Origin: Agromyces subbeticus DSM 16689
Lineage (GTDB): Bacteria; Actinomycetota; Actinomycetes; Actinomycetales; Microbacteriaceae
DNA length: 64,000 nucleotides
Reading direction: 5' to 3'
Assembly (NCBI RefSeq): GCF_000421565.1
Contig: NZ_ATXG01000001.1
Coordinates: forward strand, 186,001 to 250,000
The notes under the pieces were generated by a model. It searched no databases, was not told the DNA's origin, and saw only the letters and a list, made by a program, of their open reading frames with translations. The translations under genes and the position numbers were made by a program. Numbering within the stretch: the first letter of the stretch is position 1; each line of letters starts with the position of its first letter. This document shows positions 9,129-17,514 of the stretch, piece after piece.

Positions 9129-9962
9129 ATGGAAATCGTCATCGTCGATGATGCCGAGCAGGTCGCCCGTCATGCAGCCGACGCCGTTGTACGCGCGTTG
9201 CGTCGCAAACCCACGCTTGTGCTCGGACTCGCTACCGGCTCCTCCCCGGTCGCCGCATACGAGGAGCTCGCACGTCGCGTCCAAGCCGGAGAACTGGACT
9301 TCTCCGGCGTCCAAGGCTTCGCGCTCGACGAGTACGTCGGGCTCCGCGCGACTCACCCGGAAAGCTACGCAACAGTCATCGCTCGAGACGTCGTGGCGCC
9401 GCTCCACATGACGCCGTCACTGGTCCACGTGCCAGACGGCCGCGGGCAAGACCTGGACGCTGCCGCCCGCGACTTTGACGCCGCGATCGCCGCGAGCGGA
9501 GGCATCGACGTCCAGATCCTCGGCATCGGCGCCAACGGGCACATCGGGTTCAACGAGCCCGGCTCCTCACTACGTTCACGAACGCGGGTGAAGACCCTCG
9601 CGGCCCGCACGCGTGCCGACAACGCTCGATTCTTCGACAGCTTCGAAGACGTGCCCTTGCATTGCATCACTCAAGGGCTGGGCACCATCTCCGAGGCACG
9701 AGAACTGATCCTCGTCGCCCAAGGCGCGACGAAAGCCGCCGCGGTCGCCGCTGCGGCCGAGGGCCCTGTGACAGCGATGTGCCCCGCTTCCGTGCTGCAA
9801 CTGCACCCGAGAGCGACGATGATCCTGGATGCGAAGGCAGCAGCAGATCTCGCACATCGTGACTACTATCTCCACGTGGCGGCCAACAAAGGGCGCGTGC
9901 AGGAGTACGCGGGACTGTCTGATTATCCACCGACCGGGTTGGAGTTGAGCGCGGCGCGTTAA
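9129..9962 (+). CDS. nagB: Glucosamine-6-phosphate deaminase
   Basis: NagB converts glucosamine-6-phosphate to fructose-6-phosphate and ammonia, feeding amino sugars into glycolysis. The 277-aa protein starts MEIVIVDDAEQVARHAADAV and contains the hallmark LGLATGSSPVAAYEEL, FALDEYVGL (catalytic Asp), and GIGANGHIGFNEPGSS (phosphate and catalytic His-Glu region). ATG 9129 is preceded by AAGGA; the open frame upstream to 8910 lacks NagB similarity. It lies 173 bases after the hexosaminidase, and that gap contains a T-rich run near 9090. NagA, the deacetylase needed just before it, is not in this window. Confidence 0.95.
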   Translation: MEIVIVDDAEQVARHAADAVVRALRRKPTLVLGLATGSSPVAAYEELARRVQAGELDFSGVQGFALDEYVGLRATHPESYATVIARDVVAPLHMTPSLVHVPDGRGQDLDAAARDFDAAIAASGGIDVQILGIGANGHIGFNEPGSSLRSRTRVKTLAARTRADNARFFDSFEDVPLHCITQGLGTISEARELILVAQGATKAAAVAAAAEGPVTAMCPASVLQLHPRATMILDAKAAADLAHRDYYLHVAANKGRVQEYAGLSDYPPTGLELSAAR

Positions 9963-10040
9963 GCCGAGAATGCCTGTCGAATCAGAGAAGATTGGGTTTG
10001 TCGCGAACTCAGTTCCACCGATTCGAGAAGCATCTCGTAG

Positions 10041-10740
10041 ATGCAATTGAAGCACGCTCCGTCGGCCGTGTCAGCTTCATTCGATGACCCGAATCTCGTG
10101 TCGGCGGCGGGGCTGATCCCGATCGTGAGGCTGACCGAGGAAGCCGGGCTGCGGGACCTCGCGGATCGGTGGCTGAGCGTGTTCCGACCGACAAGGGCGC
10201 GAACGCCGGTCTGAAGGTCTCCTCGCTCGCGGGCGGGATGCGCAAGCTGTTCCACGCCTGCTGCGCGTCGTCGACGCCGGGTTCGTTCCTGCGGAAGTTC
10301 ACGTTCGGGCATGTTCGTCAGCTCGACGCGATCGCGACCCGGTTCCTGTCCGGCCTTGCGGGGAACAGGCATGTCGTGTCGGGTATTGGTGAGCACGTGC
10401 TGGTCGATGTGGATGACACGATCATCGAGGTGCACGGGCACCAGAAGCAGGGCGCCGGATTCGGCTTCTCCGGAGTCCGCGGACTGAACGCCCTGCTGGC
10501 CACGGTGACTACGGCCACCAGCGCTCCGGTGATCGTGGCGCAACGGCTACGGAAAGGTGCTTGCGGGTCCTCGTGCGGCGCGGCCCGGCTGGTCGCCGAC
10601 GCCCTCGCCACCGTCACCAGTCTGCACACCGCCGACGCGAAAGGTTCGGTGTTGCTCCGAGCTCTTTCGGAGTCGACTGCACCGCAGTCAGTCAGCGCCT
10701 ATCCACTTGGGAGCGACGCATCCATCTGTTGCTTCGGGTT
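10041..10740 (+). pseudogene. IS1380-family transposase remnant, frameshifted and internally deleted
   Basis: Three separate pieces match the layout of IS1380-family transposases. The first frame (10041 to about 10178) reads VSASFDDPNLVSAAGLIPI; the reading then continues in another frame with PTDKGANAGLKVSSLAGGM. A central stretch is missing between KVSSLAGGM and TPGSFLRKFTFGHVRQLDA. The conserved catalytic block VDVDDTIIEVHGHQKQ is intact near 10405-10450. After LRKGACGS and VLLRA (about 10665) the frame degenerates. So it carries at least one frameshift, an internal deletion and a truncated 3' end, and cannot be active. I could not recognise its terminal inverted repeats. It sits between two catabolic operons and probably marks a past insertion or recombination. 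Confidence 0.8.
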
Positions 10741-10749
10741 CAAAAGTCC

Positions 10750-11751
10750 TCAGCGTGAGGCGGGGCCGGTGGACCCACGAACGATGAGTTTCGACGGGAT
10801 CGACAGTTGCACGGCCCCCGCGTTCTCTCCGCTTTCGAGGATCAGGTCGATCGCGCCGGAGCCCATCGCGGCAGCGGATAGTTCGACCGTCGTTAACTCG
10901 GGAGTCAGCATCCGCGAAAGTTCGATGTCACCGACCCCGATCACGGACAGCGAACTCGGGACTCGACCGACGCCCGCAGCCTTAACCATGGCCGCGGCGA
11001 GCAGGTCGTCGTCGCACATGACCGCCGAGAAGCCGGCGCCGAGGGCGAGCAGTCTCGCCCCAGCGCCGACCGCGTCGTCGAATTCCAGCGACGCACTGTG
11101 CTCGATCGCCACGACCTGTCCGCCGCGTGCCGCGACCTCCTGGCTGAACGCCTGCAGTCGCAGCCGGTAAGTCTCCCGCTCACTGCTCGCAGCGAGATAG
11201 GCGATCCGCGTGTGCCCCAAGTCAGCCAGGTGCCCGGCCGCCTGCTTCGCCCCCTCCGAGAAGTCGAACCGGATGCTCGTCGAGCCCTCGAGTTCGATGT
11301 CGGCGAGAACGACAGAGAATCCGGTGTCCGCGAGAATCCTGGCCTCCGGTTCGGTCGGCGCGTATGCGATCGCGCCCGCAAGCACCCCGCCGCGAAGCAT
11401 CGACGACAGACTCGAGACCCACTTCTCGTCACTACCGCTATCGAGCAGGATCATCGAATATCCGAACGCGCGCGCCCGCCGCTCTGCGGCAACGAGAACA
11501 GACGAAAAGAAGGGCTGAGTCAACGTCGGCACCGCCAGAGCTAACGTGGGCGCCACTCCCGTGCGAAGCATCACGGCAGCATGATTCGGCGAGTACCCGA
11601 GCTCCGCAGCGGACTGCCTGATGCGCTCAGCGGTGGATGCCGAAACCCGGGTACCGGATTTGCCTGAGATCACCAGCGATACCGCCGATTGCGAGACACC
11701 AGCGTGGCGTGCAACGTCACCGCTCGTAACCGACCGTCGCCGAGAACTCAC
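10750..11751 (-). CDS. LacI-family transcriptional regulator of the adjacent nucleoside operon
   Basis: 333 aa. The N-terminal helix-turn-helix reads TSGDVARHAGVSQSAVSLVISGKSGTRVSASTAERI, and the hinge helix follows at AAELGYSPNHAAVMLRTG. The remainder is a periplasmic-binding-like ligand domain (VPTLTQPFFSSVLVAAERRA, SVIGVGDIELSRMLTPELTTVEL). It is divergent from the substrate-binding protein gene at 11907 across 155 bases that contain two CG-centred palindromes of LacI type, so it most likely represses that operon until a ligand, plausibly the imported nucleoside or a breakdown product, is bound. Its 3' end abuts the transposase remnant. Confidence 0.93.
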   Translation of the reverse strand: MSSRRRSVTSGDVARHAGVSQSAVSLVISGKSGTRVSASTAERIRQSAAELGYSPNHAAVMLRTGVAPTLALAVPTLTQPFFSSVLVAAERRARAFGYSMILLDSGSDEKWVSSLSSMLRGGVLAGAIAYAPTEPEARILADTGFSVVLADIELEGSTSIRFDFSEGAKQAAGHLADLGHTRIAYLAASSERETYRLRLQAFSQEVAARGGQVVAIEHSASLEFDDAVGAGARLLALGAGFSAVMCDDDLLAAAMVKAAGVGRVPSSLSVIGVGDIELSRMLTPELTTVELSAAAMGSGAIDLILESGENAGAVQLSIPSKLIVRGSTGPASR

Positions 11752-11805
11752 GTTTCCCCCTCATGTTGCTTCATCTCCGGCATTCAACGACTTTTGCGTT
11801 GGCCA

Positions 11806-11834
11806 TTGACGAGTCTTACGTATGACTCTATCAT
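11806..11834 (+). promoter_or_regulatory. Sigma-70-type promoter of the nucleoside operon
   Basis: TTGACG (11806-11811) and TATCAT (11829-11834) are separated by exactly 17 bases, a near-consensus housekeeping promoter, with transcription expected to start near 11841. This leaves a leader of about 65 bases before the ATG at 11907. The -35/-10 spacer is almost entirely occupied by a palindrome (next entry), so a bound repressor would block RNA polymerase directly. Seen in sequence; activity is inferred. Confidence 0.65.
11812..11827. promoter_or_regulatory. LacI-type operator O1, inside the promoter spacer
   Basis: AGTCTTACGTATGACT is a 16-base palindrome with one mismatched pair and the central CG typical of LacI/GalR operators. 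It fills the spacer between the -35 and -10 elements. The divergent LacI gene begins 61 bases to the left. Confidence 0.65.
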
Positions 11835-11841
11835 CGACACA

Positions 11842-11857
11842 AGTCATTCGTATGACC
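11842..11857. promoter_or_regulatory. LacI-type operator O2, just downstream of the predicted start of transcription
   Basis: AGTCATTCGTATGACC is a second copy of the same palindrome, with the same GTCAT/ATGAC arms and CG centre. Its centre is 30 bases from that of O1, about three helical turns, so two repressor dimers could bind on the same face of the DNA. This strengthens the reading of both sites as real operators. Confidence 0.6.
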
Positions 11858-11906
11858 TGATCCAATCCGTCTCCAACTCTCCACCCGAACGAGAAACGGT
11901 TCCAAG

Positions 11907-12947
11907 ATGTCAAAGACGACAGCACGACGCGCGCTCCTCGCAGTTCTGGCCGGCGCAACGGCAGCCACGCTCGCCGCTTGCAGCTCCGGTGGCGGCGAAA
12001 CCTCCTCCGGCCCAATCGTTTGGGTTGACGGTGGAGGCGCCTATCAGGAAGCCATGAAGCAGGGCATCCTCGATCCGTTCACGGAGGAGACCGGAACCGA
12101 GGTCACCATCGAGTCTGGCACCGACAATGCGAAGCTCCGTTCCATGGTCGACGCGAACCGCGTCGTCTGGGACGTCTACAACGGCGACAACACCTGGGGT
12201 ACCAGCGCCGACGCCGATTATCTCGAGCCTCTCGACTACTCGGTGATCCCGCAGGGCGAGATCCTCGAGGGCTACTCCTCGGATTACCGCGTCGCGAACA
12301 CGCTCTACAGCATCGTCCTCGCTTACAACACCGACGCGGTCACGACGTCGCCCACCGGCTGGGCGGACTTCTTCGACCTCGAGAAGTATCCCGGCAAGCG
12401 CGGAGTCATGGACTACTCGCTCGGCGGGATCTTCGAGATCGCGCTCCTCGCCGATGGCGTCGCGCCCGACGAGCTGTACCCGCTCGATATCCCTCGTGCC
12501 ATCGCCAAGCTCGACACCATCAAGGACCAGCTGGTCTTCTGGCAGAGCGGTTCGGAGTCCGAGGAGATCGTCGGCAGCGGCGAAGTCTCCATGGTGATGA
12601 CCTACAACGCCCGCGCCTACGACGCCAAGGTGAACCTGCAACTGCCCGTCGACTACACCTTTGATCAGCAGATCCTCGCCGCCTCCTACCTGTCGATTCC
12701 GAAGGGCACCAAGAACCTCGCGGCCGCACAGCAGTTGATCGCCTTCGCCGTGAGCGCCGAGCACAACGGCGCCCCGTCGGAGTTCATCCCGATCGCACCC
12801 TCGAACACGGAAGCCACCGTTGACCCGACGATGGAGCCCGACCTGCCCACGTCGCACCTCGACGGTTCGGCCAGCTTCGACGACGAATGGATCGCCCAGA
12901 ACTCTGCCGACATCGACAGCGCCTACCAGGCCTGGCGCGCCCAGTAG
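11907..12947 (+). CDS. PotD/spermidine-type solute-binding lipoprotein (putative nucleoside importer)
   Basis: Binding protein of the spermidine/putrescine (SBP_bac_8) family, 346 aa. It has a lipoprotein signal: basic N-terminus, hydrophobic stretch and LAAC lipobox with Cys25. The WVDGGGAYQEAMKQGILDPFTEETGTEV segment is typical of this family, which binds polyamines, thiamine, phosphonates, sugars and other small cations or neutral ligands. Polyamine-specific acidic residues cannot be confirmed by eye. It is the first gene of a seven-gene nucleoside catabolic operon that also holds a deaminase and a nucleoside hydrolase, so a nucleoside-like ligand is the better guess. Confidence 0.85.
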   Translation: MSKTTARRALLAVLAGATAATLAACSSGGGETSSGPIVWVDGGGAYQEAMKQGILDPFTEETGTEVTIESGTDNAKLRSMVDANRVVWDVYNGDNTWGTSADADYLEPLDYSVIPQGEILEGYSSDYRVANTLYSIVLAYNTDAVTTSPTGWADFFDLEKYPGKRGVMDYSLGGIFEIALLADGVAPDELYPLDIPRAIAKLDTIKDQLVFWQSGSESEEIVGSGEVSMVMTYNARAYDAKVNLQLPVDYTFDQQILAASYLSIPKGTKNLAAAQQLIAFAVSAEHNGAPSEFIPIAPSNTEATVDPTMEPDLPTSHLDGSASFDDEWIAQNSADIDSAYQAWRAQ

Positions 12948-13025
12948 TGACCGGGATTGGGGTCGGTCGCCACGGCCCACCCGAATCTCCCCGCTCCCTC
13001 TCCACCCCACCAGAAAGGCTCGAAA

Positions 13026-13883
13026 ATGGTTACCGCGCGAGTTCGAGACGGACGGTCGGCTGCGAGCCCGCTTCTGGTGATGCCGCTGCTGACCCTCCTC
13101 GCGATCTTCTTCTTGATCCCGCTGGGTACTGTGGTCGTTCGCAGCTTCACCTATCCGGCTGACGCCGGTTTGGCCAATTACGTCCGTGTGCTCACCGATC
13201 CCGTCTCACTGCAGTATGCGGGGAACACTTTCCGTATGGCGCTGATCGTGACGGTGCTCGCGGTGATCATCGGCTACTTCTACGCGTATGCAATGTACAA
13301 GTCGCGACCCGGGTGGCGAATCTTCCTACTCTTCGCGGCCCTGCTCCCTTTCTGGACCAGCCTTCTTGTCCGCAGCTTCGCGTGGACGGTCATTCTCCGC
13401 GACACCGGTATCTTCAACCAGCTGCTAATCGGGCTTGGCCTCATCGACGAGCCGATCCCACTCCTTCGCACGTCTTTCGCGGTCACGGTCGGAATGACCC
13501 AGATCCTGCTGCCGTTCGTCATCCTCCCCTGCTGGGCCGCCATGGCGCGGGTCGATGCTGGCCTCCTGAGTGCGTCGCGCAGTCTCGGCGCTGGCCCCGT
13601 CGCCACCTTCTGGCGCGTCTTCGTGCCGCTCACCGCGCCGGGAGCGGCCGCGGGCGCCGTTCTCACCTTCATCCTCGCCGTGGGGTACTACATCACCCCG
13701 GTGCTCCTCGGCGGCCCCGCCGACCAGCCGATCGCTGTCCTGATCGAAAGCGCCGTTCAACAACGAGGCGACTGGGGAACCGCAGGTGCTCTAGCGACTC
13801 TCGTTCTGATCGCCGTGGTGCTCCTGCTCGCGGCAGGGTGGGGTCTGCTCGCGAGGGCGTTCCTGTCCCGAAAGGAGGCCTGA
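13026..13883 (+). CDS. PotB-type ABC importer permease
   Basis: Membrane permease of 285 aa, six predicted helices, first at about residues 15-38 (LLVMPLLTLLAIFFLIPLGTV). The EAA loop is visible as LLSASRSLGAGPVATFWRVFVPLTAPG. ATG 13026 has AGAAAGG nine bases ahead; an open extension upstream to 12957 has no family similarity. Its stop overlaps the next permease start (TGATG at 13881-13885). It would form the channel together with the PotC-like partner. Confidence 0.9.
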   Translation: MVTARVRDGRSAASPLLVMPLLTLLAIFFLIPLGTVVVRSFTYPADAGLANYVRVLTDPVSLQYAGNTFRMALIVTVLAVIIGYFYAYAMYKSRPGWRIFLLFAALLPFWTSLLVRSFAWTVILRDTGIFNQLLIGLGLIDEPIPLLRTSFAVTVGMTQILLPFVILPCWAAMARVDAGLLSASRSLGAGPVATFWRVFVPLTAPGAAAGAVLTFILAVGYYITPVLLGGPADQPIAVLIESAVQQRGDWGTAGALATLVLIAVVLLLAAGWGLLARAFLSRKEA

Positions 13884-14755
13884 TGACCAGGTCGATAGAG
13901 CAGACGGTGCAGCCCACGAAGTCGCTGTCCCACGGGGATCCTGAGCGATCGATGCCGAAAGGCCGGCGGGCCGGCTTCAGCCTCCGCTGGTGGTGGATCG
14001 TCCCGACCGTCCTCATCGTGGTTCTGCTGCTCCTTCCGTCCCTTGTGGTCATTCCCATGAGCTTCAGCCCGAGTGAGATCCTGACGTTCCCCCCGACGGG
14101 CTTCAGCATGAAGTGGTACGAGAACTTCATCGAGGACCCCCAATGGACCAAGGCCATCGGGAACAGCTTTGCGGTCGCGCTCGTCACGTCTGTCTTCGCT
14201 GCCCTGATCGGCACTCCAGCGGGAATCGCACTCGGATTCCGCAGGTGGCGCGGCCAGGGAATCGTGCTCGCACTCCTGGTCTCGCCGGTGATCGTCCCCC
14301 CGATGGTCATTGCCGTGGGAATGTACGTCACCTACGCACAGTTCGACCTCACCGGATTCTGGGGGCTCGTCGCCGCCCACACAATGCTCGTGACGCCGTT
14401 CGTCGTGGTCACCGTCATCGCATCGGTGTCCCAGATCAATCCTGCGGCGGCAGACGCCGCAAGGAGCCTGGGCGCTGCCCCGTTCACCGTCATCACCCGC
14501 ATCCTGCTCCCCCTGGCACTGCCCGGCATCATCTCGGGCATGCTCTTCGCGTTCGTGACCTCGTGGGACGAAGTCGTCGTGGCCCTCTACCTCACCGACC
14601 CGGGGTTCAAGACACTCCCGGTCGTGATGTGGGACCAGCTGCGCGAGCGCGTCGACCCGACCGTCGCCGCCATCGCGACAATCCTGCTTCTTATAACCAT
14701 CCTGATCATGATCGTCGTGCTGCTGCGCGGAAGGAGACGAAAAGTTGGCAATTGA
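13883..14755 (+). CDS. PotC-type ABC importer permease
   Basis: Second permease, 290 aa, with a cytoplasmic N-terminus of about 40 residues before the first helix. Typical PotC features are LPSLVVIPMSFSPSEILTFPPTGFS, and the EAA loop ADAARSLGAAPFTVITRILLPLALPGI. AAAGGAGG is directly upstream of ATG 13883, which overlaps the preceding TGA. A longer open frame to the left (from 13313) lies over the PotB gene and is a frame shadow. Together with its neighbours it forms a complete importer. Confidence 0.9.
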   Translation: MTRSIEQTVQPTKSLSHGDPERSMPKGRRAGFSLRWWWIVPTVLIVVLLLLPSLVVIPMSFSPSEILTFPPTGFSMKWYENFIEDPQWTKAIGNSFAVALVTSVFAALIGTPAGIALGFRRWRGQGIVLALLVSPVIVPPMVIAVGMYVTYAQFDLTGFWGLVAAHTMLVTPFVVVTVIASVSQINPAAADAARSLGAAPFTVITRILLPLALPGIISGMLFAFVTSWDEVVVALYLTDPGFKTLPVVMWDQLRERVDPTVAAIATILLLITILIMIVVLLRGRRRKVGN

Positions 14756-15896
14756 CGCCACATCGGTGACCCTGCGAAGCGTCACGAAATCATACGGACA
14801 GGCGATCGCCGTCGAAGGGATCGACCTGACGATCAACAGAGGCGAATTCGTCTCGATGCTCGGTCCCTCCGGGTCGGGCAAGACGACCACACTCAAGATG
14901 ATCGCGGGCTTCGAAGCTCCGAACTCCGGTCAGATCACCTTCGACGGGGACGACGTCACCAACGTCGCACCCGAGAAGCGCAACATCGGGGTCGTGTTCC
15001 AGAACTACTCCCTGTTCCCCCACCTGACCGTGGGCCAGAACGTCGCATTCCCACTGAAGATGCGAAAGGTTCCGGCCGCGGAGCGGGCGAAGCGTGTCGC
15101 CGACGCGTTGGCGCTCGTCGAGCTAGCGGGGTACGAGCGTCGCAGGCCCGACTCGTTGTCGGGCGGTCAGCAACAGCGGGTCGCGATCGCACGCGCGCTC
15201 GTGTTCGAACCTTCATTGCTTGTCATGGATGAGCCGCTCGGAGCACTTGACCGCCGGCTGCGCGAGGTCATGCAGCTGGAGATCAAGGCACTGCACGAAC
15301 GCCTCGGTGTGACCGTGATCTACGTCACGCACGACCAGGAAGAAGCACTGACCATGAGCGACCGCATCGTCGTGTTCAGCCAGGGTCGCGTCGAGCAGGT
15401 CGGCACCCCACGAGAGATCTACGACGAGCCGGCCACGGAGTTCGTCGCGGATTTCGTGGGAGAGTCGCTTGCGCTCACGGCCGCCTGGACGGGAACAGAC
15501 GTCGTCGCCGAAAATGTCGGGGGGCTCAGCATCGCCGCCCCGGATCTTCCGACTGGCCCGGTGCGTGTCCTGTGGCGGCCGCACGCAATCAGTCTTGAAC
15601 CGATCAGCGATGCGCACGAGATCCACGTGCGCGCCCGAGTGCTCACGAGCGGATATGCGGGCGGCGTGGTGCGGGCGCGCATCGCACTCCCCACGCACGA
15701 CGAAGGCATCGTGTCGATCCCCGCCGTCGGCGGCGACTACACAACCGGCGCCTCGATCGACCTCTACCTCCGTGCCGACCGCGCGATCGTCGTCCCCACC
15801 GACGGGCGGGCAACCCCGTCGGACCTGGAGGCATCCCCTTCGGACATGGAGGCATCCCCGAACACACTCGAAGCCTTCGGAGCCGACCATGGATGA
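14745..15896 (+). CDS. PotA-type ABC importer ATPase
   Basis: 383-aa ATPase energising the PotBC-type permeases. Walker A is GPSGSGKTT (about residues 41-49), the Q-loop is VVFQNYSLFPHLTV, the signature is LSGGQQQRVAIARAL and Walker B is LLVMDEPLGALD; a TOBE-type regulatory domain occupies the C-terminal third. The start is a TTG (14745) with AAGGAG eight to thirteen bases ahead, overlapping the PotC end by 11 bases. The C-terminal tail carries an odd short repeat (PSDLEA, PSDMEA, PNTLEA, about 15812-15875 in DNA). Confidence 0.92.
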   Translation: MAIDATSVTLRSVTKSYGQAIAVEGIDLTINRGEFVSMLGPSGSGKTTTLKMIAGFEAPNSGQITFDGDDVTNVAPEKRNIGVVFQNYSLFPHLTVGQNVAFPLKMRKVPAAERAKRVADALALVELAGYERRRPDSLSGGQQQRVAIARALVFEPSLLVMDEPLGALDRRLREVMQLEIKALHERLGVTVIYVTHDQEEALTMSDRIVVFSQGRVEQVGTPREIYDEPATEFVADFVGESLALTAAWTGTDVVAENVGGLSIAAPDLPTGPVRVLWRPHAISLEPISDAHEIHVRARVLTSGYAGGVVRARIALPTHDEGIVSIPAVGGDYTTGASIDLYLRADRAIVVPTDGRATPSDLEASPSDMEASPNTLEAFGADHG

Positions 15897-16311
15897 AACA
15901 ACCATCGCCCGGCTCGTCGAGGCGGCGACGGCAACCCGTCAGAACGCCTACTCGCCCTACTCGCACCACTTGGTCGGGTCGGCCGTTCTCGATGCCGACG
16001 GTCACATCTTCAGCGGCTGCAACGTCGAGACGGTCACGCTGCAGCAGTCCATGCACGCCGAGCGGACGGCGGTCGCAGCCATGGTCGCTGGGGGAGGCCG
16101 ACGAATCCTCGCGGTGACAGTGGTCGGACCCTACTCCGGCGTGCCTTGTGCCGAGTGCAGGCAAGTCATCTGGGAGTTCTGCGGGGGCGACCCCGAAGTC
16201 GTCGTCATCAGTGCCCCTCTCGATGAGCCCATCGAACTCTTGACCATCGGAAGCATCTACCCGCGGCCATACGGCCCCGAAACCAAAGGAATCAACCCCC
16301 GTGACTACTGA
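15889..16311 (+). CDS. Cytidine-deaminase-fold nucleoside deaminase with a His zinc ligand
   Basis: 140-aa zinc deaminase of the cytidine/deoxycytidylate fold. Zinc ligands and the catalytic Glu are visible as HAER (His56, Glu58) and PCAEC. The ribose-binding motif is CNVET (residues 44-48), where common small cytidine deaminases have FNxEN. Small tetrameric cytidine deaminases normally use CAE with a third Cys; His here is like the larger dimeric type and blasticidin or tRNA deaminases. The starting ATG overlaps the ATPase stop. The role is deamination of an imported nucleoside; cytidine is one possibility, but the altered ligand and ribose motif leave the base open. Confidence 0.8.
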   Translation: MDETTIARLVEAATATRQNAYSPYSHHLVGSAVLDADGHIFSGCNVETVTLQQSMHAERTAVAAMVAGGGRRILAVTVVGPYSGVPCAECRQVIWEFCGGDPEVVVISAPLDEPIELLTIGSIYPRPYGPETKGINPRDY

Positions 16312-17509
16312 ATCCAAGAACCTGACTCGCCTGGACTGGGTCATCCGCAACACCCGCCTTCTCGGGGCCATCGGCGACGAGTACGACGAGACGCAGCCCT
16401 TTGCCGGCATGCGCATCGCGACGGGTATCCACCTCGAACCGAAAACTGCCTCGCTGCTGCTGACCCTGCGTCGCGGCGGTGCGACAGTGACAGCGACCGG
16501 CAACCTGAACTCCACTCAGACCGAGACGACCGATTTCCTGTCGGCCAACGGCGTCACCATCGTGGGGCATCAGACGCAGGATGCGGACGTGCACCGTGGC
16601 TTCATTCGCGAACTAGTCGCCGGGCGACCCGATCTGATCCTCGACAATGGAGGCGAGCTCTTCAGCGCCTACCTGGAGACGCCGTACACAGGCCTTCTCG
16701 GCGGCACCGAAGAGACCACATCGGGCCGGATGCGTCTGATGCCGCTGCGTGATCAGCTCCAGCTCCCGATCTACGTCATCAACGACAGCCCGATCAAGCA
16801 GTTCGCCGAGAACCTCCATGCGGTGGGTCAGAGCGTCTTCGAGTCGTTCATGCGGATCACCAACCTCTCCACCAACGGCAAGCGCGTGACAGTCTTCGGG
16901 TACGGCGCCTGCGGACAGGGCGTGGCCGCGAACTTCCGTGCGGCCAACTCCCTCGTGACGGTGGTCGAGAGTGATCCCGTGCGTCGGCTCCAGGCTCTGT
17001 TGGACGGCTTCATCATCACCGACCGGGCAGAGGCAATCTCATCGGCCGATGCGATCGTGACGGTCACGGGTGCGCCTTCGATCGTCACCGCGGCTGATCT
17101 GCCGCTGTTCCGCGACGGAGTCATACTCTCGAACGCGGGCCACTTCCCGCGGGAGATCACCCCGGAGATCGAGACGTCGCCCGAGGTCGTCGGCGTCGAG
17201 ACGTTCGACTCGGGAATGTCGGGGTTGCATCTCACCGACGGGCGCATCGTGAACCTCATCAACCACGGACACATGATGAACCTCTCGGGTCAGCGCCCCT
17301 TGGGCAACTCGATCGAGTCGATGGACATCGGTTTCGCGCTGCAGGCCCGCTCGCTGGAGTACATCGCGACCGGCTCGGGGCGCCCGACCGACAGTCTCGT
17401 GCCCGTGCCCCGTTCCATCGATGCGAGCGTGGCCAACGCGTTCGTGGCGCTTCGCACCGGCGCGGCGCCCGTCGAAGGAAAAGCCGAAGCCCTCACGATC
17501 GCCGGCTGA
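16301..17509 (+). CDS. Divergent S-adenosylhomocysteine hydrolase homologue
   Basis: 402 aa, NAD-dependent adenosylhomocysteinase superfamily. The NAD-binding loop is VFGYGACGQG followed by VVESDP; other family blocks are EETTSGR, NDSPIK, NAGHFPREI and a late SMDIGFALQA. Differences from ordinary SAHH are notable: the DDGGDL motif reads DNGGEL; in the NDSxxK block the Asp two after Lys-x-x is Glu and the Cys is Val; the GHP loop is about nine residues longer (GHMMNLSGQRPLG); and the C-terminal Lys-Tyr tail is absent. SAHH chemistry oxidises the ribose 3'-OH and then breaks the 5' bond, so it probably acts on another 5'-substituted nucleoside. GTG start at 16301, overlapping the deaminase gene by 11 bases. 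Confidence 0.85.
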   Translation: MTTESKNLTRLDWVIRNTRLLGAIGDEYDETQPFAGMRIATGIHLEPKTASLLLTLRRGGATVTATGNLNSTQTETTDFLSANGVTIVGHQTQDADVHRGFIRELVAGRPDLILDNGGELFSAYLETPYTGLLGGTEETTSGRMRLMPLRDQLQLPIYVINDSPIKQFAENLHAVGQSVFESFMRITNLSTNGKRVTVFGYGACGQGVAANFRAANSLVTVVESDPVRRLQALLDGFIITDRAEAISSADAIVTVTGAPSIVTAADLPLFRDGVILSNAGHFPREITPEIETSPEVVGVETFDSGMSGLHLTDGRIVNLINHGHMMNLSGQRPLGNSIESMDIGFALQARSLEYIATGSGRPTDSLVPVPRSIDASVANAFVALRTGAAPVEGKAEALTIAG

Positions 17510-17514
17510 CCCGG

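Noticed and set aside
11907..12947. Calling the nucleoside operon a polyamine uptake operon from its PotABCD-type subunits
   Set aside because: The transporter family is broad, and all the downstream enzymes act on nucleosides or pentoses.
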